A stretch of 64,000 nt of DNA from Diogma glabrata (GCA_963693315.1 OY856186.1:298846452-298910451); one strand, 5' to 3'. Shown: positions 50,720-62,635, numbered from the stretch's first letter. Numbers and translations are program-made. Notes: generated by a model not told the origin, from the sequence alone.

Positions 50720-51660
50720 ACAATCCAATGTATTGTTCACAAAGCAGTAGGATTGCAATCCCGTAGCGTTTTCTCAATTCCGGAACTTACGGCTTCATAC
50801 ATTTAAAATCTCAGAATTCTGGGATTTAAAATTTGTGTAGAAAACAACAAATCAGATAAAAAACACATTATTAATTTTTTAGTGACGAAAAGTATAAACA
50901 AACTAAAAAATAACTTACTAATTTAAATCTAAAAATTAAAGAACCAAAATGAAACTTTATTAAAATTACTTAAAAAAAACAAGTTCCAAACATTTTCGAA
51001 TAATTTAAAAAAATTGGATTTATAAAAAAAAACATAATTCGTCAACTGTTCCGTTCATTTTTTATCCGCTTCATTCCGTTCGTTTTCGTTGGAAACAATA
51101 TTTCCGGGGGCTGAAAAAAACTTAATTTCACACTTGTTAGTAGAATTGCCAATAAATCATCCATAAAGTTGCTGCAAATGAGGTTTTTATGACCGCTTTG
51201 CCTAAATATTTTCATTTCTGTCGCAATCGCCCAGTTTAATATTTTATGTTGTTCTATTCTGACCAAAAAGGTTTTGTTTAAGCGTGAATTAAAACTGCGC
51301 TGCACTTCATATTCCAAATTGTTTTTTTTTACTAAATCGTTTCATCCTATATGTCTAGTGCTCCATGTAACGTTAAATAATCGTTAATAAACACTTATAT
51401 GCAGCTTCGACTTGGAACGGTAAATATGTTTGATTTGTCATCAACCAAAGTAGTGCTTCCATCCTGCAAATATTTAAATACTCAATGTGTTTCTCCTCTC
51501 CTTTATGTGAGCTATTGAGACATTCGTCAACTCACGAGCTAAAGGGTTGCTTTGATTTTCTAGCTTACTTATTACAAACTGAGCATAGGCCAATATTTCA
51601 TGATAGAGATGGAGGGTTGATGTTCTAAGATATTATCATTACGGCATCTCTAAGATATTA
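50720..51660. other. No gene seen
   Basis: A 91-codon minus frame at 51042-51317 shows no motif. No repeats recognised. Confidence 0.35.
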
Positions 51661-51664
51661 CCAT

Positions 51665-52170
51665 GTCTAGTCTAGCTGTTTCCAGTGGTGTATAAAATCT
51701 CACGTTAACTCGTATGCTATTAGCAGAGACTGGAGTACGCGCGGTTGTTATACCCGTAGACCAAAAAAAATTATAAATCAACAAAAACTGATCCTTCCAT
51801 GCGAATTCCTGATATTACTTATTTTTTAACAGGGGTCTACGTTTTAATTGACTAATATCCCTGGGATTTTCTTTCGATAATCCCGCAGCGTTTCGAGAAC
51901 ATAAAAATGTTTTCATGATCCCGAGATTCAAGCAATACTCCGCTAATAGATTGGGAGTGCTAACGTTGACTAATTATAGTTTTCGATAGTCTTCCTAAGA
52001 TTTCGTCTTGGTTTGTGTTATCTCTCCTCTGCTATGCCTGGTGAAATGTGACATCTCACGTTAACTCATATGTCAATAGCGCGCATAGAGTGGTGTAAGC
52101 GTAATGGTCACGCTCGTAGATCAATTTGATCAAACTGATCGGATTGATCTGGCCATGCGGAAGTATGTTG
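51665..52170 (+). repeat. Imperfect direct repeat, about 345-bp period
   Basis: TCTCACGTTAACTCGTATG at about 51697 recurs as TCTCACGTTAACTCATATG at about 52052. It is accompanied by CCCGTAGACCAA against CTCGTAGATCAA and by AACTGATC...CCATGCG in both. The copies are strongly diverged. Confidence 0.55.
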
Positions 52171-52174
52171 ACTC

Positions 52175-53237
52175 CAGCTGTTTCTACGTTAGCTTTTGGA
52201 TTTATAAAGTATAGTCAACATATCTATTTATCGTTTTTTTTTTTAATTGTAGTCATTTGTGTACTCAACTATATTTTATTTCTATTAATCTATTTACAAT
52301 TTTTAAATATGTTTTTCTATATTAAAAATGCATAAACCGAATATAAACAAACTTACGAAAACTTATGTATAAATTAAAGAATTTTAATTTTTTTAATAAT
52401 TAGTTTCAGTTTTGGTTTTCTAAGTAAATTTTGTCAAGTAGTGAATTTTTTTTTATTTTGTTGAATAATAAAATTGAAGTAATATTAATTGCATTCTTTT
52501 TATGGAATTTAAGAATAACAATTGAAATAAGTGAGTACCAAGTGTTTTAACTGTTTCTAATAATCATTTAATTATAAAAAGGTGAATCGACTTTAGTCAT
52601 CTATTTGATCTATCAAAATGGAATGGGTTAGTTGACAAATATTTTATGATTTTAATTATCTAAAAATCTAGACATTATAACAAAAAAGCATTGATTTGAC
52701 TCCTACAAAAATAAATTGACATGTTATGTAAATATTAATACGGTTTTGCTACTGCGTTTTGTGGAAAAATTTATTTTTAGATGCTGTTTACTTTGTCGGA
52801 ATGCCAACAATTAGTAAAATAGCTCGATTTTGTAAAATAACACATATTTGCTGATTTTCTAACACATGTAGATTGTTCAATAAAATATTCAATAATGTGT
52901 AGATTAACTAATGACTTCATATGATTTTTTTTTGGAAGTACGCCATATCCACTTCACATTTGTAAGTTTTTCATTGTTAAATAATTTTTTTACGAGAAAA
53001 AAATTATGAATTTCATTGATTACATTGGTTTGTTTGCGTCGCAGTTCTGCGTTTTTTAGTTGAAAGTTTGATGCCTACAACATTTTAAATACTCGCTTAT
53101 AAATGAAATAATTTCTTTATCACACACAATAAATGAACATATTTTTCTGTTTTTAGTTATTGGCAAGGGTTTTTTAATTTTTCTAGATAAATTTAATTAT
53201 TGTTTGAGTTAGAAATTAATTATAACTTTTTTTGTAG
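52175..53237. other. 3' end of the inferred intron
   Basis: AT-rich, ending in a T-rich tract with TAG at 53235-53237. A TTTTTCTAG near 53180 is a competing acceptor. No gene. Confidence 0.4.
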
Positions 53238-53356
53238 ACAACAAAATCTGTAAAATCAGCGCCATCGACAACACCAGCTTCGCCAATTATGCAATTAAGA
53301 TCAAGCAGTAAGGCAACATTTTATGATACGCTTATTGCACCTCGTCCTGGATCACC
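53238..53356 (+). CDS. Host gene, second coding exon
   Basis: Bounded by TTTTTTTGTAG and GTAAGT, both strong splice signals. It starts in phase 0, matching the end of exon 1 at 7182, and ends with two bases of a codon. It holds 39 codons with higher GC than its surroundings; reading past the donor gives CCG TAA. The peptide is again Ser/Thr/Pro rich (SAPSTTPASP near the start, IAPRPGSP at the end) with one ordered-looking patch, KATFYDTLIAP. This matches the disordered style of exon 1. I do not recognise the protein. Downstream exons must lie beyond 53357, perhaps outside the window. Confidence 0.65.
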
Positions 53357-53969
53357 GTAAGTAATGTTTTAACTTTAATTACCCTTAAAATAATGGGTGG
53401 AGTGTTTGTATGAAACGTTTTTTTGAGCGAATGTTATTGATTAAACAATTCATTGCTGGCAAGTTAAAATAATTTGGGTATGAATCAGACTTATGTTGTG
53501 TGTGTATAAATACGAAGGAAGGTATATAATGATGGTGAACCAACAGTTTTATTACTTGATATAAATTAGTTTTGCTAATGTTTTGATATTTTTATGAACC
53601 AAATGTTTGGTAAATGAGAGAATTAGAAGTTGAAAGGTGTTCAGGGTACTGTATTGTGTTAATGTTTTTATTCGTATTAATTAACTAGAGCCACATTTAT
53701 TTAGATAATTATATTACTTCCTAATTACTAAACTTAATTATTGGACTTTTCAATTGTATTCAGAGTTGTTATTTTTTTTATGAAAATGGCAAATCGACTT
53801 TTGTTTTTTGGCACTGTTAAGCTTTACTTGAGTACTGATTACTTTTTATGTATTTGATATTTTTATATAAGTTTTAGAAAAATAGTTTTAATTGAAAAAA
53901 ACATTCATTTGAAATACATGTTTTAATCTCATGAATTAGGAGCAAAGCTTAAAAAGTAAGCTGTTTAAA

Positions 53970-54370
53970 GCCCTCTGTTCTTTGATCAGAACATTCTCGT
54001 TCACTTTTTTGAAAATTTGATTAATAATGCTAACGAATCCGTTTTAAAGTGATCAGACTTATGTTGGACTATGTTTAGCATAATATAAATTATAATGGAT
54101 TAATCTGTCCTTTTCCTTCATACCTACTATATGAATATCATCGCCTCTCCCCGTTTATTGGAATATCGGCTTCATTCGTCCAATTCAGATTACATTGAGT
54201 TGTTGGATACATTGCGTATAAGAGAAATGCACTTCTATGTTTTCGGGCTTGAGCTAGTGAAAGATTCTGTCGTTAGCTTCATTTGTGCCTCAGTACTAGC
54301 TTTCTCTAAAGGAACCTTAACTAACTTAGACTATGTACTAAGTTTGTGCCTGGGCTTCGGTCTATGCTTT
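53970..54370 (+). repeat. Left arm of a 1-kb fold-back
   Basis: Reverse complement of 54581-54985 at roughly 93-95 percent by eye. It runs from AAGCCC to GGTCTATGC. It includes a 103-codon open frame (54131-54442) whose counterpart is also open in the other arm. Confidence 0.9.
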
Positions 54371-54580
54371 CTTCTACCTTACTCTCAATACGATAACCGT
54401 AGTTCCCAAATCTTTTTCTGGATTAGATCATTGATTAGTTAGCATAAAAAATAGGTTTTATATTAAGTATTCTGCACCGCTATTGTTTTACAACAACAAG
54501 AAAACCATTCTGCCAGATAATCGTTGTGATTTACAGAGACTTATTGCGGTTTTAACACTATACATCTAAAAATTATCGAA
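54371..54580. other. Loop of the fold-back
   Basis: A 210-base spacer unlike either arm, AT-rich, without coding signal. Confidence 0.7.
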
Positions 54581-54985
54581 AAAGGCATAGACCGAACCCC
54601 AGGCACAAACTCAGTACATAGTCTAAGTTAGTTGAGGTTCCTTTAGAGAAAGCTAGTACTGAGGAGCAAATGCAGCAAACGACAGAATCTTTCACTAGCT
54701 CAAGCTCGAAGACATAGAAGTGCATATCTCTTGTACGCAATGTATCCAACAACTCAATGTAATCTGAATTGGACGAATGAAGCCGATATTCCAATAAACC
54801 GGGAGAGGCGATGATATTCATATAGTAGGTATGAAGGAAAAGGACAGATCAATCCATTATAACTTATATTATGCTAAACATAGTCCAAAATAAGTCTGAT
54901 GACTTTGAAACGGATTCGTCAGCACTATTAATCAAATTTTCAAAAAGCGAACGAGAATGTTCTGATCAAAGAACAGTGGGCTTCC
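54581..54985 (-). repeat. Right arm of a 1-kb fold-back
   Basis: Second arm of the palindrome. Differences from the left arm are mostly amino-acid changing in the shared open frame, so that frame is probably not a selected gene. Confidence 0.9.
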
Positions 54986-55079
54986 TTAACGAAAATATTC
55001 AATAGCTTCAAAAACTCCAACGGTTGATTGTATAGAAATTTTCAGTATAAACACACAGTCCAAAATAGCAACTGTATTT

Positions 55080-55295
55080 CTACTAAATAACACCTAAAAC
55101 TTTATTCACAATAAAAAAATAGCTTTACTTCTATTTACACGGTTTTATGTTAACGATACATCGATTCGTTTACAATGAAATTCACTTAACATAATCGTAT
55201 TCCACTTAAACTTAAACACTATCGCAGTCTAATTTAAATTAACATTAATTTTGCAAAAGGAATTCCTTAAATACAATGTTTATAAATTTCTCGAT
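55080..55295 (-). repeat. LTR-like remnant, copy 4 (reverse)
   Basis: Read on the minus strand: TGTATTTAAGGAATTCCTTT, GACTGCGATAGTGT, AAACCGTGTAAATAGAAGTA and AATAAAGTTTTAGGTGTTAT, closely matching 60345-60500. Confidence 0.55.
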
Positions 55296-55299
55296 TATT

Positions 55300-56629
55300 T
55301 GAGGTAAATCCTAAATTTCTCTACAAAGTAAACTCGAGAAAGCTTCAACTAATGACTTTACAGACACAAAAGTATCAACTTAATTGCTCAATTATCTAGA
55401 CAATTTTCATCAATCTCACTTTTAATAGATCAATGATTTTCTCAAAATCGTGTTTTTTGAATAAAAAGAAAAACTGCTAATTAACCGCCTATCAACTTTA
55501 TTGTTGGAGTCAATGGATTCGTTTAAAAGTAACACAAAATTTAAAGATTAAAAATTGACTGTCGAACACATTAATTTTTATTTTCTTCGGTGATGCAACT
55601 TAATATAATGTAAAGTATTTACTTACATACTACATATTTCGAGTATTACGACTAAACAATTAACATACACAATATGCATGAGTCAGTAAAGTCATCATGT
55701 AAATTGATTTTAGATCATTCATTGAATTATTATAATCTTTCTGTTTGTACATTGTGACAAATATTTTTGCCAATATTACAGTACATCCATATTCCATGTT
55801 AACTTAACGGTTGCAATGCCAATCTAAAAATTATTTATTTGACTTTAAGTGTCTTAAATTTTTACCTGACTTGTGGCTATCAATCAAGTAACGGAAAACT
55901 AACAGAAAAAAGTTTGCTAACTAATTCATCATATTTTGTCAATAATAATTAAAATTTAAAAGTTACCTTTTGTTGTATTGACAGGTCAATTATATCATAA
56001 ACTCAACAACTTCGATGTCAATTTGATTTTAGGCGATGTGATATCCGTTAAATTAAAATAGATTTTCAATAAGAATACAAATTATATAAAAAATTGATCG
56101 ATAAAATAGAATTGCAATTTCTATTTGTGTAGTTTCGTGTGTTATTCATAACCCTCATCTAAAAACTACACGTATTGAAACGAAAAGTTGAATAAGGAGG
56201 AATAACTTTAGTCTTAAATATAGCTAATAGTCATAATAGTTAATGGCGTTTTTTTCCTCAAAAGGTCATGAATCTCGGAGCACCGGTAGCACCGCTACAA
56301 CAAGCGTAAAAAGATCTGACATTTGACACTCTGACACAACATTCTTGCAGTAACAAATCTCTGGTGGCTTATCCAGGAAAAATATTTAATGCGAGGCTGT
56401 TTATAGTCTGGCTTAGGTTTAAAGTCTTAACCCTATAACAAATTGTTGGTATCAACAAGAAGCTATTCTCCACGCGAAAGGATATGAGAAACGAATAGTG
56501 ATAAATAATAGACTCGATATTCAAAGTGGCAGGAATTATTGACTACGCCATAACTTTGGAAAAAGTAAATTTCTCTTGTCTCGCTCTGTTAAAGTTGACT
56601 TCGAAACAAATTTTGAAAACAATGTATGG
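55300..56629. other. No gene seen
   Basis: AT-rich. I looked for a third exon of the host gene starting in phase 2 and found no convincing one. Confidence 0.35.
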
Positions 56630-57234
56630 AGCAGAGCTAGAGTTTCTGATTTCTCGACCCTGTATGAATCTCGAGATTCGAGAATCCCGAGTTTATCACC
56701 GATTGCGTTTCTCGAGAAATTGGGAATAATTATTTGAATTTCTCGAGATTTTCGAGAATTATTAAAAATTAATTTTAACAAGAAAAGTAACCCTCCGTTT
56801 ACTTTCAAAGTTTCCAGATACAAAAAAATTTCTCTCGTTTTCAGTGTCTAAAGGTTTTATCAAAATTAGAGTGTTTCTTAGAAGTTTAAATTGAAAGTGA
56901 TCTTACCAGTAGCTTCAAATATATTCATTTACTTAGATAGTGAGCGGTAGTTGTCATTTATAGTTGACTGCATTCTCAAACTCTCACGAATACTTCTAAA
57001 TTTAATTCAACGCAAACCTTTTCCTCTAATTCTGAGTCCTATGGCTATATAAGCTCTTCTTTCGTTGATATCATTCGTCGATATATGTAATGCTTTCATT
57101 GTAATTAGAAGAATCAATTTCTGCAATATTTAAAAATATAATTTTTACTGTTTATTTTTAATTTTACTTTATTAATAATAATATAAACTTCCTTATAGTA
57201 ACAATTTGGATTTTATTTTTTTATATTATAGAAT

Positions 57235-57264
57235 ATCGATTTCGACTTACGTCATCCTCAGTTC
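57235..57264 (-). ncRNA. Hammerhead-like motif in Penelope terminal region
   Basis: On the minus strand, ACTGAGGATGACGTAAGTCG then AAATCG gives a CUGAGGA half-core, a GAC-GUAA-GUC hairpin and GAAA, resembling the minimal hammerhead ribozymes of Penelope elements. An extra U between core and stem weakens the match. Confidence 0.35.
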
Positions 57265-57505
57265 TTAAATTATTATTACAATTTTTGCTTAAACTATTAC
57301 TTATATACTATTTCAACTGCTATTTTTTATTATTATGTCATATATTTTGTTAGTTTTAGTGTTGATTTTATCATTTAAAATGTTGTTATTGTTTTTATGT
57401 TTATACATTTGTATTTCTTCCAATCTAACTAGATGTTGTCCTATTCTTTTTTATGTAATATGGTTAAATTTGTGTTGATATTGGTGTATTTGTGTTTTTC
57501 TATTT

Positions 57506-58021
57506 TTAAATGTTGGGCATATCTGGATTTTGGATCGCTTCTGTTAATTCATTGGTGTGCTCGATAAATCTTTTTTTGAAGGACCGCCCCGTCTGGCCTA
57601 TATAAAATTTACTGCAGTCGTCACAGGTAAGCTTATAAACACCTGTGTCTAAGGTTTGGGTTTTCTTAGTTTTTAGGTAGTTTTCTATTTTATTTTTGTT
57701 TTTGTAAGCTGCAATATATCCATATTTTTTTAAAGATTTTTGCATTATTTTGAATGTTGTTTTATTGTATGTTACGCCTACGTATTTTTTACCTGCTAAG
57801 TTTTCTTCATTCTTCAACGTTGTTAAGGTTCGCAAATTTTTCTTGTTTTTATATTTTCTATTTAATGTGTCAACTATTTCATTTTTATATCCGTTTTTAC
57901 TGGCTATGTATTTTATGTTGTTTAGTTCGTCTTGATAATTTTCAGCATTCATTGGTATATTGTTCAATTTATTGATCATGTGGTTGTAGGCAGCTAGTTT
58001 ATGTTGGTATGGATGAGAATA
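57506..58021 (-). pseudogene. Penelope RT C-terminus and GIY-YIG endonuclease (5'-truncated)
   Basis: The frame is open from about 58021 to the stop at 57506; the first ATG is at 57979. It begins with the linker YSHPYQHKLAAYNHMINK, conserved after the RT of Penelope-like elements. It passes through a basic region, then reaches the GIY-YIG endonuclease GVYKLTCDDCSKFYIGQTGR followed by SFKKRFIEHTNEL. The CxxC in this domain and the R and E after YIGQTGR are typical of Penelope enzymes. RT is missing, so it cannot be autonomous. No internal stops in the surviving part. Confidence 0.88.
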
Positions 58022-58266
58022 TAAAAAAAAATAAAATCCAAATTGTTACTATAAGGAAGTTTATATTATTATTAATAAAATAACATTAAAAATAAACAGT
58101 AAAAAGTATATTTTTAAATATTGCATTCAAAATTCAAAAGTGACAAAAGCACACAAACAGTGAATAATATTGAAAACCATAATAACACATATAATCAATT
58201 TCTGGTTCTTTAAATTCTTTAAATAATCTTCGAGAGATTTTTTTTGCAGTTTTAATAATTTCGCTT

Positions 58267-59204
58267 TTAGAACAAACAGAAAAAAATCATTTTCCTCGGG
58301 TTGACTAACTTTGGATTGTGAAGAAATTTCAATAACGAATTTATTGAATTATCTCTTCCTTTAAAAATTTGAGATTGTATTTCAAATAAAAAAATTAAGC
58401 TTATTTCTGAACTGTTTTTCCATAGAGATTTGAATATAAATTTTAGCATTCCCTCTGCAGATAATAATGAGCCAGCCTGACGGTTGAACGCTTTTATTGA
58501 TTTTGTAGCTGGATGAATGGCACTCAAAATATTTAAAGCAACTACATAATCTTATTTAGTATTCCAAAAATGATTTAAATTTAGAAGATTTAAAGTTTTT
58601 TAAACTGCTGGCTTGACAGGCAAAAACCGTTCAACCATGGTTTCAATAGAATTCCGTTTAGTTTTGCAAGCCAGGAGTAATGGCAACTCGTTTTTCTCTT
58701 CATTTAATTTTTTTATATAATTTTGCAAAATAGCATTGCGCACTGGCGAGTTTTTAAATAATTTTACAATAATCCAAATTTTTGAAATCGTTTCTCGTAT
58801 TTTGATTCAATACTAAATTGGCAGCTAAAAATTCATTTTGCTGTACAACTGAATTGGAATCACATTGGAAGCTTCACTTTCACTGAATTTTTAGCTGGTT
58901 TCATTTTTTTTATAAAATATTGACATTATCGCTTGGTGTTTCCCATGACTGTAACATAACTGTTGCTAAACTGGAGATATTTTTCCGTATTTCAACATTA
59001 CACTGGCTCATCGCTTGTAGTGAAAACAATATCTGGCACATAATTTTTGCAGGCTTTTTCAGCTGGATATGAACCTTCAATTCGCATCAATCCGTTTTCC
59101 GATTTCCCATTAATATAATACAAATATACGTTCAAATATCTACGCTTGCAGAAGCTTGTCCATTCATCAATTGCAATCGTAAACATTAGATTAAAAGCCT
59201 TCAT
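58267..59204 (-). pseudogene. hAT transposase, broken
   Basis: Three blocks are collinear on the minus strand. At 59204-58998, FTIAIDEWTSFCKRRYLNV followed by GSYPAEKA matches the catalytic-domain EWTS..NRRYLNV signature of hAT transposases. At about 58700-58610, LLACKTKRNSIETMVERFL matches the C-TRWNS-x3-MLERF block and ends in a TAA. At 58527-58267, HPATKSIKAFNRQAGSLLSA resembles the C-terminal dimerisation motif (SxPSER-x-FS-x-AGSLLS) with key residues altered. Frameshifts and stops separate the blocks, so it is inactive. The N-terminal zinc-finger part is not recognisable. Confidence 0.75.
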
Positions 59205-59869
59205 TTTGGTGGTCTTAGGTTATTTTGCCATAGAAATAAAAATAGGTTTTCCCAATACATTTATAACAAATAACATAATATTATCCCAAATTCGTATTAG
59301 GTATTACTGTTTGCATCGACATCTAGATTTAACAATCAGAAAGTGATGCAGATTGACATTAACAATTTTTGTTAAGTAAAAAAATGCTTAAAATAATAAT
59401 ATTGAATGATTTATGGTGGTTTGTTAAACCTCGAGATTATCGACAATTTTTCTCGAGAAATGGGAATCTCGAAAATGTGGAAATATCTTCTCTAGAGAAT
59501 TCGAGAGATCAAAATTACAATTCTTTCTCGAGAATCTCGAGACCGGATTTCTCGAGCAGAAACTCTAAGCAGAGCGTATGTTTGAATCAAGAGAATAGGA
59601 ATTTTGCTGCAGTAATGAGCCCATTAAGAGAGAACTTTACCTTAAAAATATTAATGCAGCCTTCATATAACTCTATATGCTTTATTTATTGAGGACAGTG
59701 CGTCACATCATCAAGAAATTTTCCATTAACTGAATTAGTGGTTTCCCAATAGTTGGGCTCCAGCAAATTGTTTCAGCCATTTAAATCCAACAGTTTCTAT
59801 TAACAAGAAAACTTTTGGAAAACCTTTTCGTTTAGTTTTAATTATTCTTATCAATAATTACAATCCGAA

Positions 59870-60050
59870 AATTTTTTCTAGTTTTTCTCGGTTGTGATGG
59901 ACGACCAGCTAGCAGATAGACAGACACTTATTTTGCTAATTTAAAATCGTACAAACCTAAAACATCGAGAAATGCCAAAAAAGTAGGGGTAAGATTTTGT
60001 CATTTGGCGTGAGATGGGAATACTAAAGTCTTTCAGGCCGAAGTAATAGA
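59870..60050 (-). repeat. Repeat family A, fragment (module 3)
   Basis: GGTTGTGATGGACGACCAGC, AAACATCGAGAAATGCCAAA and CAGGCCGAAGTAATAGA match the terminal module of copies 1 to 3. The minisatellite modules are absent. Confidence 0.6.
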
Positions 60051-60344
60051 ATATGAATAAACCTATTGTTACGATTCTACATAAACGCAATGGAATATAA
60101 AACATATTTGTATTCAACTTCAATTTTCGATTTACAATATTTGAAAAATACTTTGAACATCACGTTGTTTTCTAGGATAAATGGTCAAAAGTCAAAACTC
60201 AAAACATGAAATAAAATATATCCAAGTAAACTTCATCATAGTTTCTCGAGCTTTCTCCTCCGTAAAGAATAGATTTTCGTAGAATATGCGAGGAATTAAA
60301 TATTATATATAATGTATAAGGGATTCCTTTAAATTATATATAAG

Positions 60345-60775
60345 GGATTCCTTTTGCCAAATGAGAATTAGTTTAGACTGGGATGAAGTTAAGTGAAATT
60401 AATTGTAACCGAAACGCTGTATTGTGCATATAAAGCCGTGTAAATAGAAGAAGTTATTTTTAAATTAGTTTTTGTAAATAAAGTTTTAAGTGTTATTTAA
60501 TAGAAGTATTTTGTGTATCATTTTGGAGACTGTGTACTGTAAATTTCTACAATAAACCGTTGGAGTTGAAGCTGTTGAAAGAATATTCTAATGAGGCATA
60601 TTGCTTTCTATATTATTTTCCTGCATAGTTGTGGAACAATTAAGGTGTTTAATACTTAATAAACCTGGTGTTTTGCTTACTTATCAGTGATCCAGAAAGT
60701 GATTTGGAATTGCGTTCATCGAATTGCGAGTAAGGCCATTTCGTAGTATGGTTGAAAAACGTGACACTATTTTTA
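60345..60775 (+). repeat. LTR-like remnant, copy 5 (longest)
   Basis: Contains GGGATTCCTTTTGCCAAATG, AAAGCCGTGTAAATAGAAGA, AATAAAGTTTTAAGTGTTAT, a second AATAAACC, then TTATCAGTGATCCAGAAAGT and GGTTGAAAAACGTGACACTA. The polyadenylation-like signals followed by leader-like sequence suggest a 5' LTR plus leader with the body deleted. Confidence 0.5.
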
Positions 60776-60779
60776 TTTG

Positions 60780-61250
60780 GTTGTTAAAAATTTTTATTAT
60801 TGAACTTCCACAGAATGCTATTATCTATACTCATACGAAATTAAAGGATTCTCTTTGATCGTGTTTTAAGCTTTATCACTATAGTATCACTTCATGACTG
60901 TTATCCCAGCTAGCACAGACAGATTTTGATTTGTAACATAAATATGTTACAATTCGGTTGTAATTCAGTTTTTTAAAGCAAATTTAGTCACATTTGGGTT
61001 ATATTACAGTTTCGACTTAGCGATTGGCAACAAATCATTCGGCTCAGTTACAATACTGTTTTAATATTGTTATGGAAAAATACACTTGTTGTTAAAATGT
61101 TTCATAAAAGTTACAAAAAAAAAATTATGTTAAAGTTAAATTAACATCAATAAAACATTTCCTTTTGTAGCACATCTTAAAAATTTTATTTTACTGTATT
61201 TGCCACAAATTCAGTAACGAGCTAGCAACCTTGATATGACTAAAACATAT
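60780..61250. other. Non-coding, TTACA-rich
   Basis: From 60908 (CCAGCTAGCACAGACAG) the words TTACAAT/TTGTAAC recur, possibly part of the same element as the tandem repeat that follows. Confidence 0.35.
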
Positions 61251-61254
61251 TTTC

Positions 61255-61475
61255 CTCAAGTTACTGTTACAAGGACGTTGCAGTGAGGTTTTTATTTAGT
61301 TGCAATGACAGAAACAACTACGTTCGAGCATTGTAGTTGAAGAAATTTAGTTAGTTACAAGGACGCTGCAAGGAGGTTGTTATACAGTTGCAACGACAGA
61401 AGAAGAAAACGGGTCGAGCACAATAATTTTAGATATCCAATTAGAAGAACGCTGCAATGAGGTATTTATTTAGTT
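61255..61475 (+). repeat. About 90-bp tandem repeat, three copies
   Basis: ACAAGGACGTTGCAGTGAGG, ACAAGGACGCTGCAAGGAGG and GAAGAACGCTGCAATGAGG mark three units near 61269, 61357 and 61443. Each is followed by TTATTTAGTTGCAA-like sequence, CGACAGAA and TCGAGCA. Confidence 0.7.
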
Positions 61476-61479
61476 TCCA

Positions 61480-62630
61480 AAACTTTGGAAGCAATCTGTC
61501 TTGAAGCTCTGGTCGCCATATTTGTTCACATTGTTCTTTGTATTTCATACACCATGCGGTTTTATTTGAGAAAATTCTATTGTGATTTTCTTTATTACTA
61601 TTTATTTCCTATAACAATTTATGGTGCACTATGACACTAGGAGCATTAAAAACTGTATTTAGATATATAACTGTGGCTTTTATGGTGATAATTAAAATTC
61701 GAAAATTTTCTAATTATTTTCCAAATTTTCAATTTTTGGGTGGCGCGTTACTCAGTATACTGTTATCTTGAAATGGTTCCAAAAATAACAACATAATGTA
61801 AATAATAAACCTATTTAAGGTTGCTAAGTGCAATCAATTATCCCTATTGTTTAAACAAATTTATTTATTCACATTTAATGCTTTAACTACATAGCAAATA
61901 GACAAATTTCTATTGACAGTGTTTGCTTACTGTTATTAATTTGTAAGTCGCTGGTACTATTCTATTTAGTTAATATTTAACGGTTTGTTATGTGATGAAA
62001 TAGTAAATAATTATTACGTCTAATGTTTGAGTTATATATAATATTTGAACTAAAAATAAATGTTCAGAAAAATCTTTTATATATAATAAATAAATTAAAG
62101 CATAATGTAGCAGAATAGAACTACAAACATTGTAATAGAATACAGTGGGCTTTTTTGTTTTTCCAAAAAGTAGCAACAAAAATTTATTTTATTCTCTTCC
62201 ATTTAATTATATCAGCTTTATTTGTATGTTTTTTCGATAATAATAGTATGTATTATTGTATTGTTTTTCAACCTATAGCCTAATGAACTTAACCTATTGC
62301 CTAATGAAACTTTTATTCAATTGGTATGATTCCAATTGGTCAAATTATTTTGATTTCATTAAAATTATTTTCAAATTATAATCACATTTGCTTTGACAAG
62401 TTTTGTTCAAAAATCAAATTTTGAGTAATTCTCTTATTTCGTTTAGTTGAACTTGGTTGATTGTATGAGAAGGGCGTTTTTTATCATCAGGGTTTTTTTA
62501 TTAAGAAATTTGATTTATCAATTAAAACAATAAAGATTTATTGTTTTAATTGAAGAAAATGTTTTTATTTTTTATAATACACAATTCTTTTTCATAATAA
62601 AATCTTTGTCAGAGAATAAAGTATTGTAAT
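61480..62630. other. No gene seen
   Basis: AT-rich. CCTATAGCCTAATGAACTTA followed by CCTATTGCCTAATGAAAC (62272-62310) is a small direct repeat. Confidence 0.4.
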
Positions 62631-62635
62631 CGATT

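Larger units (their letters stand above)
57122..58125 (-). mobile_element. Penelope-like element fragment with inverted terminal arms
   Basis: Arms 57122-57225 and 58021-58125 are about 100-bp reverse complements at high identity. Between them, on the minus strand, is the 3' end of a Penelope coding region. Penelope-like elements often carry such an inverted partial copy of their terminal repeat. The coding frame stops being recognisable at the right arm, which marks the 5' truncation. The whole unit lies inside the hAT element, so it is younger. Confidence 0.8.
56638..59567 (-). mobile_element. Decayed hAT DNA transposon with perfect target duplications
   Basis: Terminal repeats TAGAGTTTCTG (56638-56648) and CAGAAACTCTA (59557-59567) are exact complements. 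They are flanked by identical 8-bp duplications AGCAGAGC at 56630-56637 and 59568-59575, the hAT hallmark. Both subterminal regions are packed with the palindromic word TCTCGAGA (56650-56760 and 59425-59556), probably transposase binding sites. The transposase runs on the minus strand but is broken, and a Penelope fragment is inserted at 57122-58125. Length is 2,930 bp including that insertion. Confidence 0.88.

Noticed and set aside
53182..53356. Alternative acceptor TTTTTCTAG upstream of exon 2
   Set aside because: Starting there adds AT-rich sequence with an in-frame stop (TAA in AGATAAATTTAATTA), so the acceptor ending at 53237 is preferred.
54131..54821. Same predicted peptide encoded in both arms of a palindrome, as a possible new gene
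   Set aside because: Most arm differences I could read alter the amino acid, and the frame runs out into the loop at different points. This fits drift in a fold-back better than a protein under selection.
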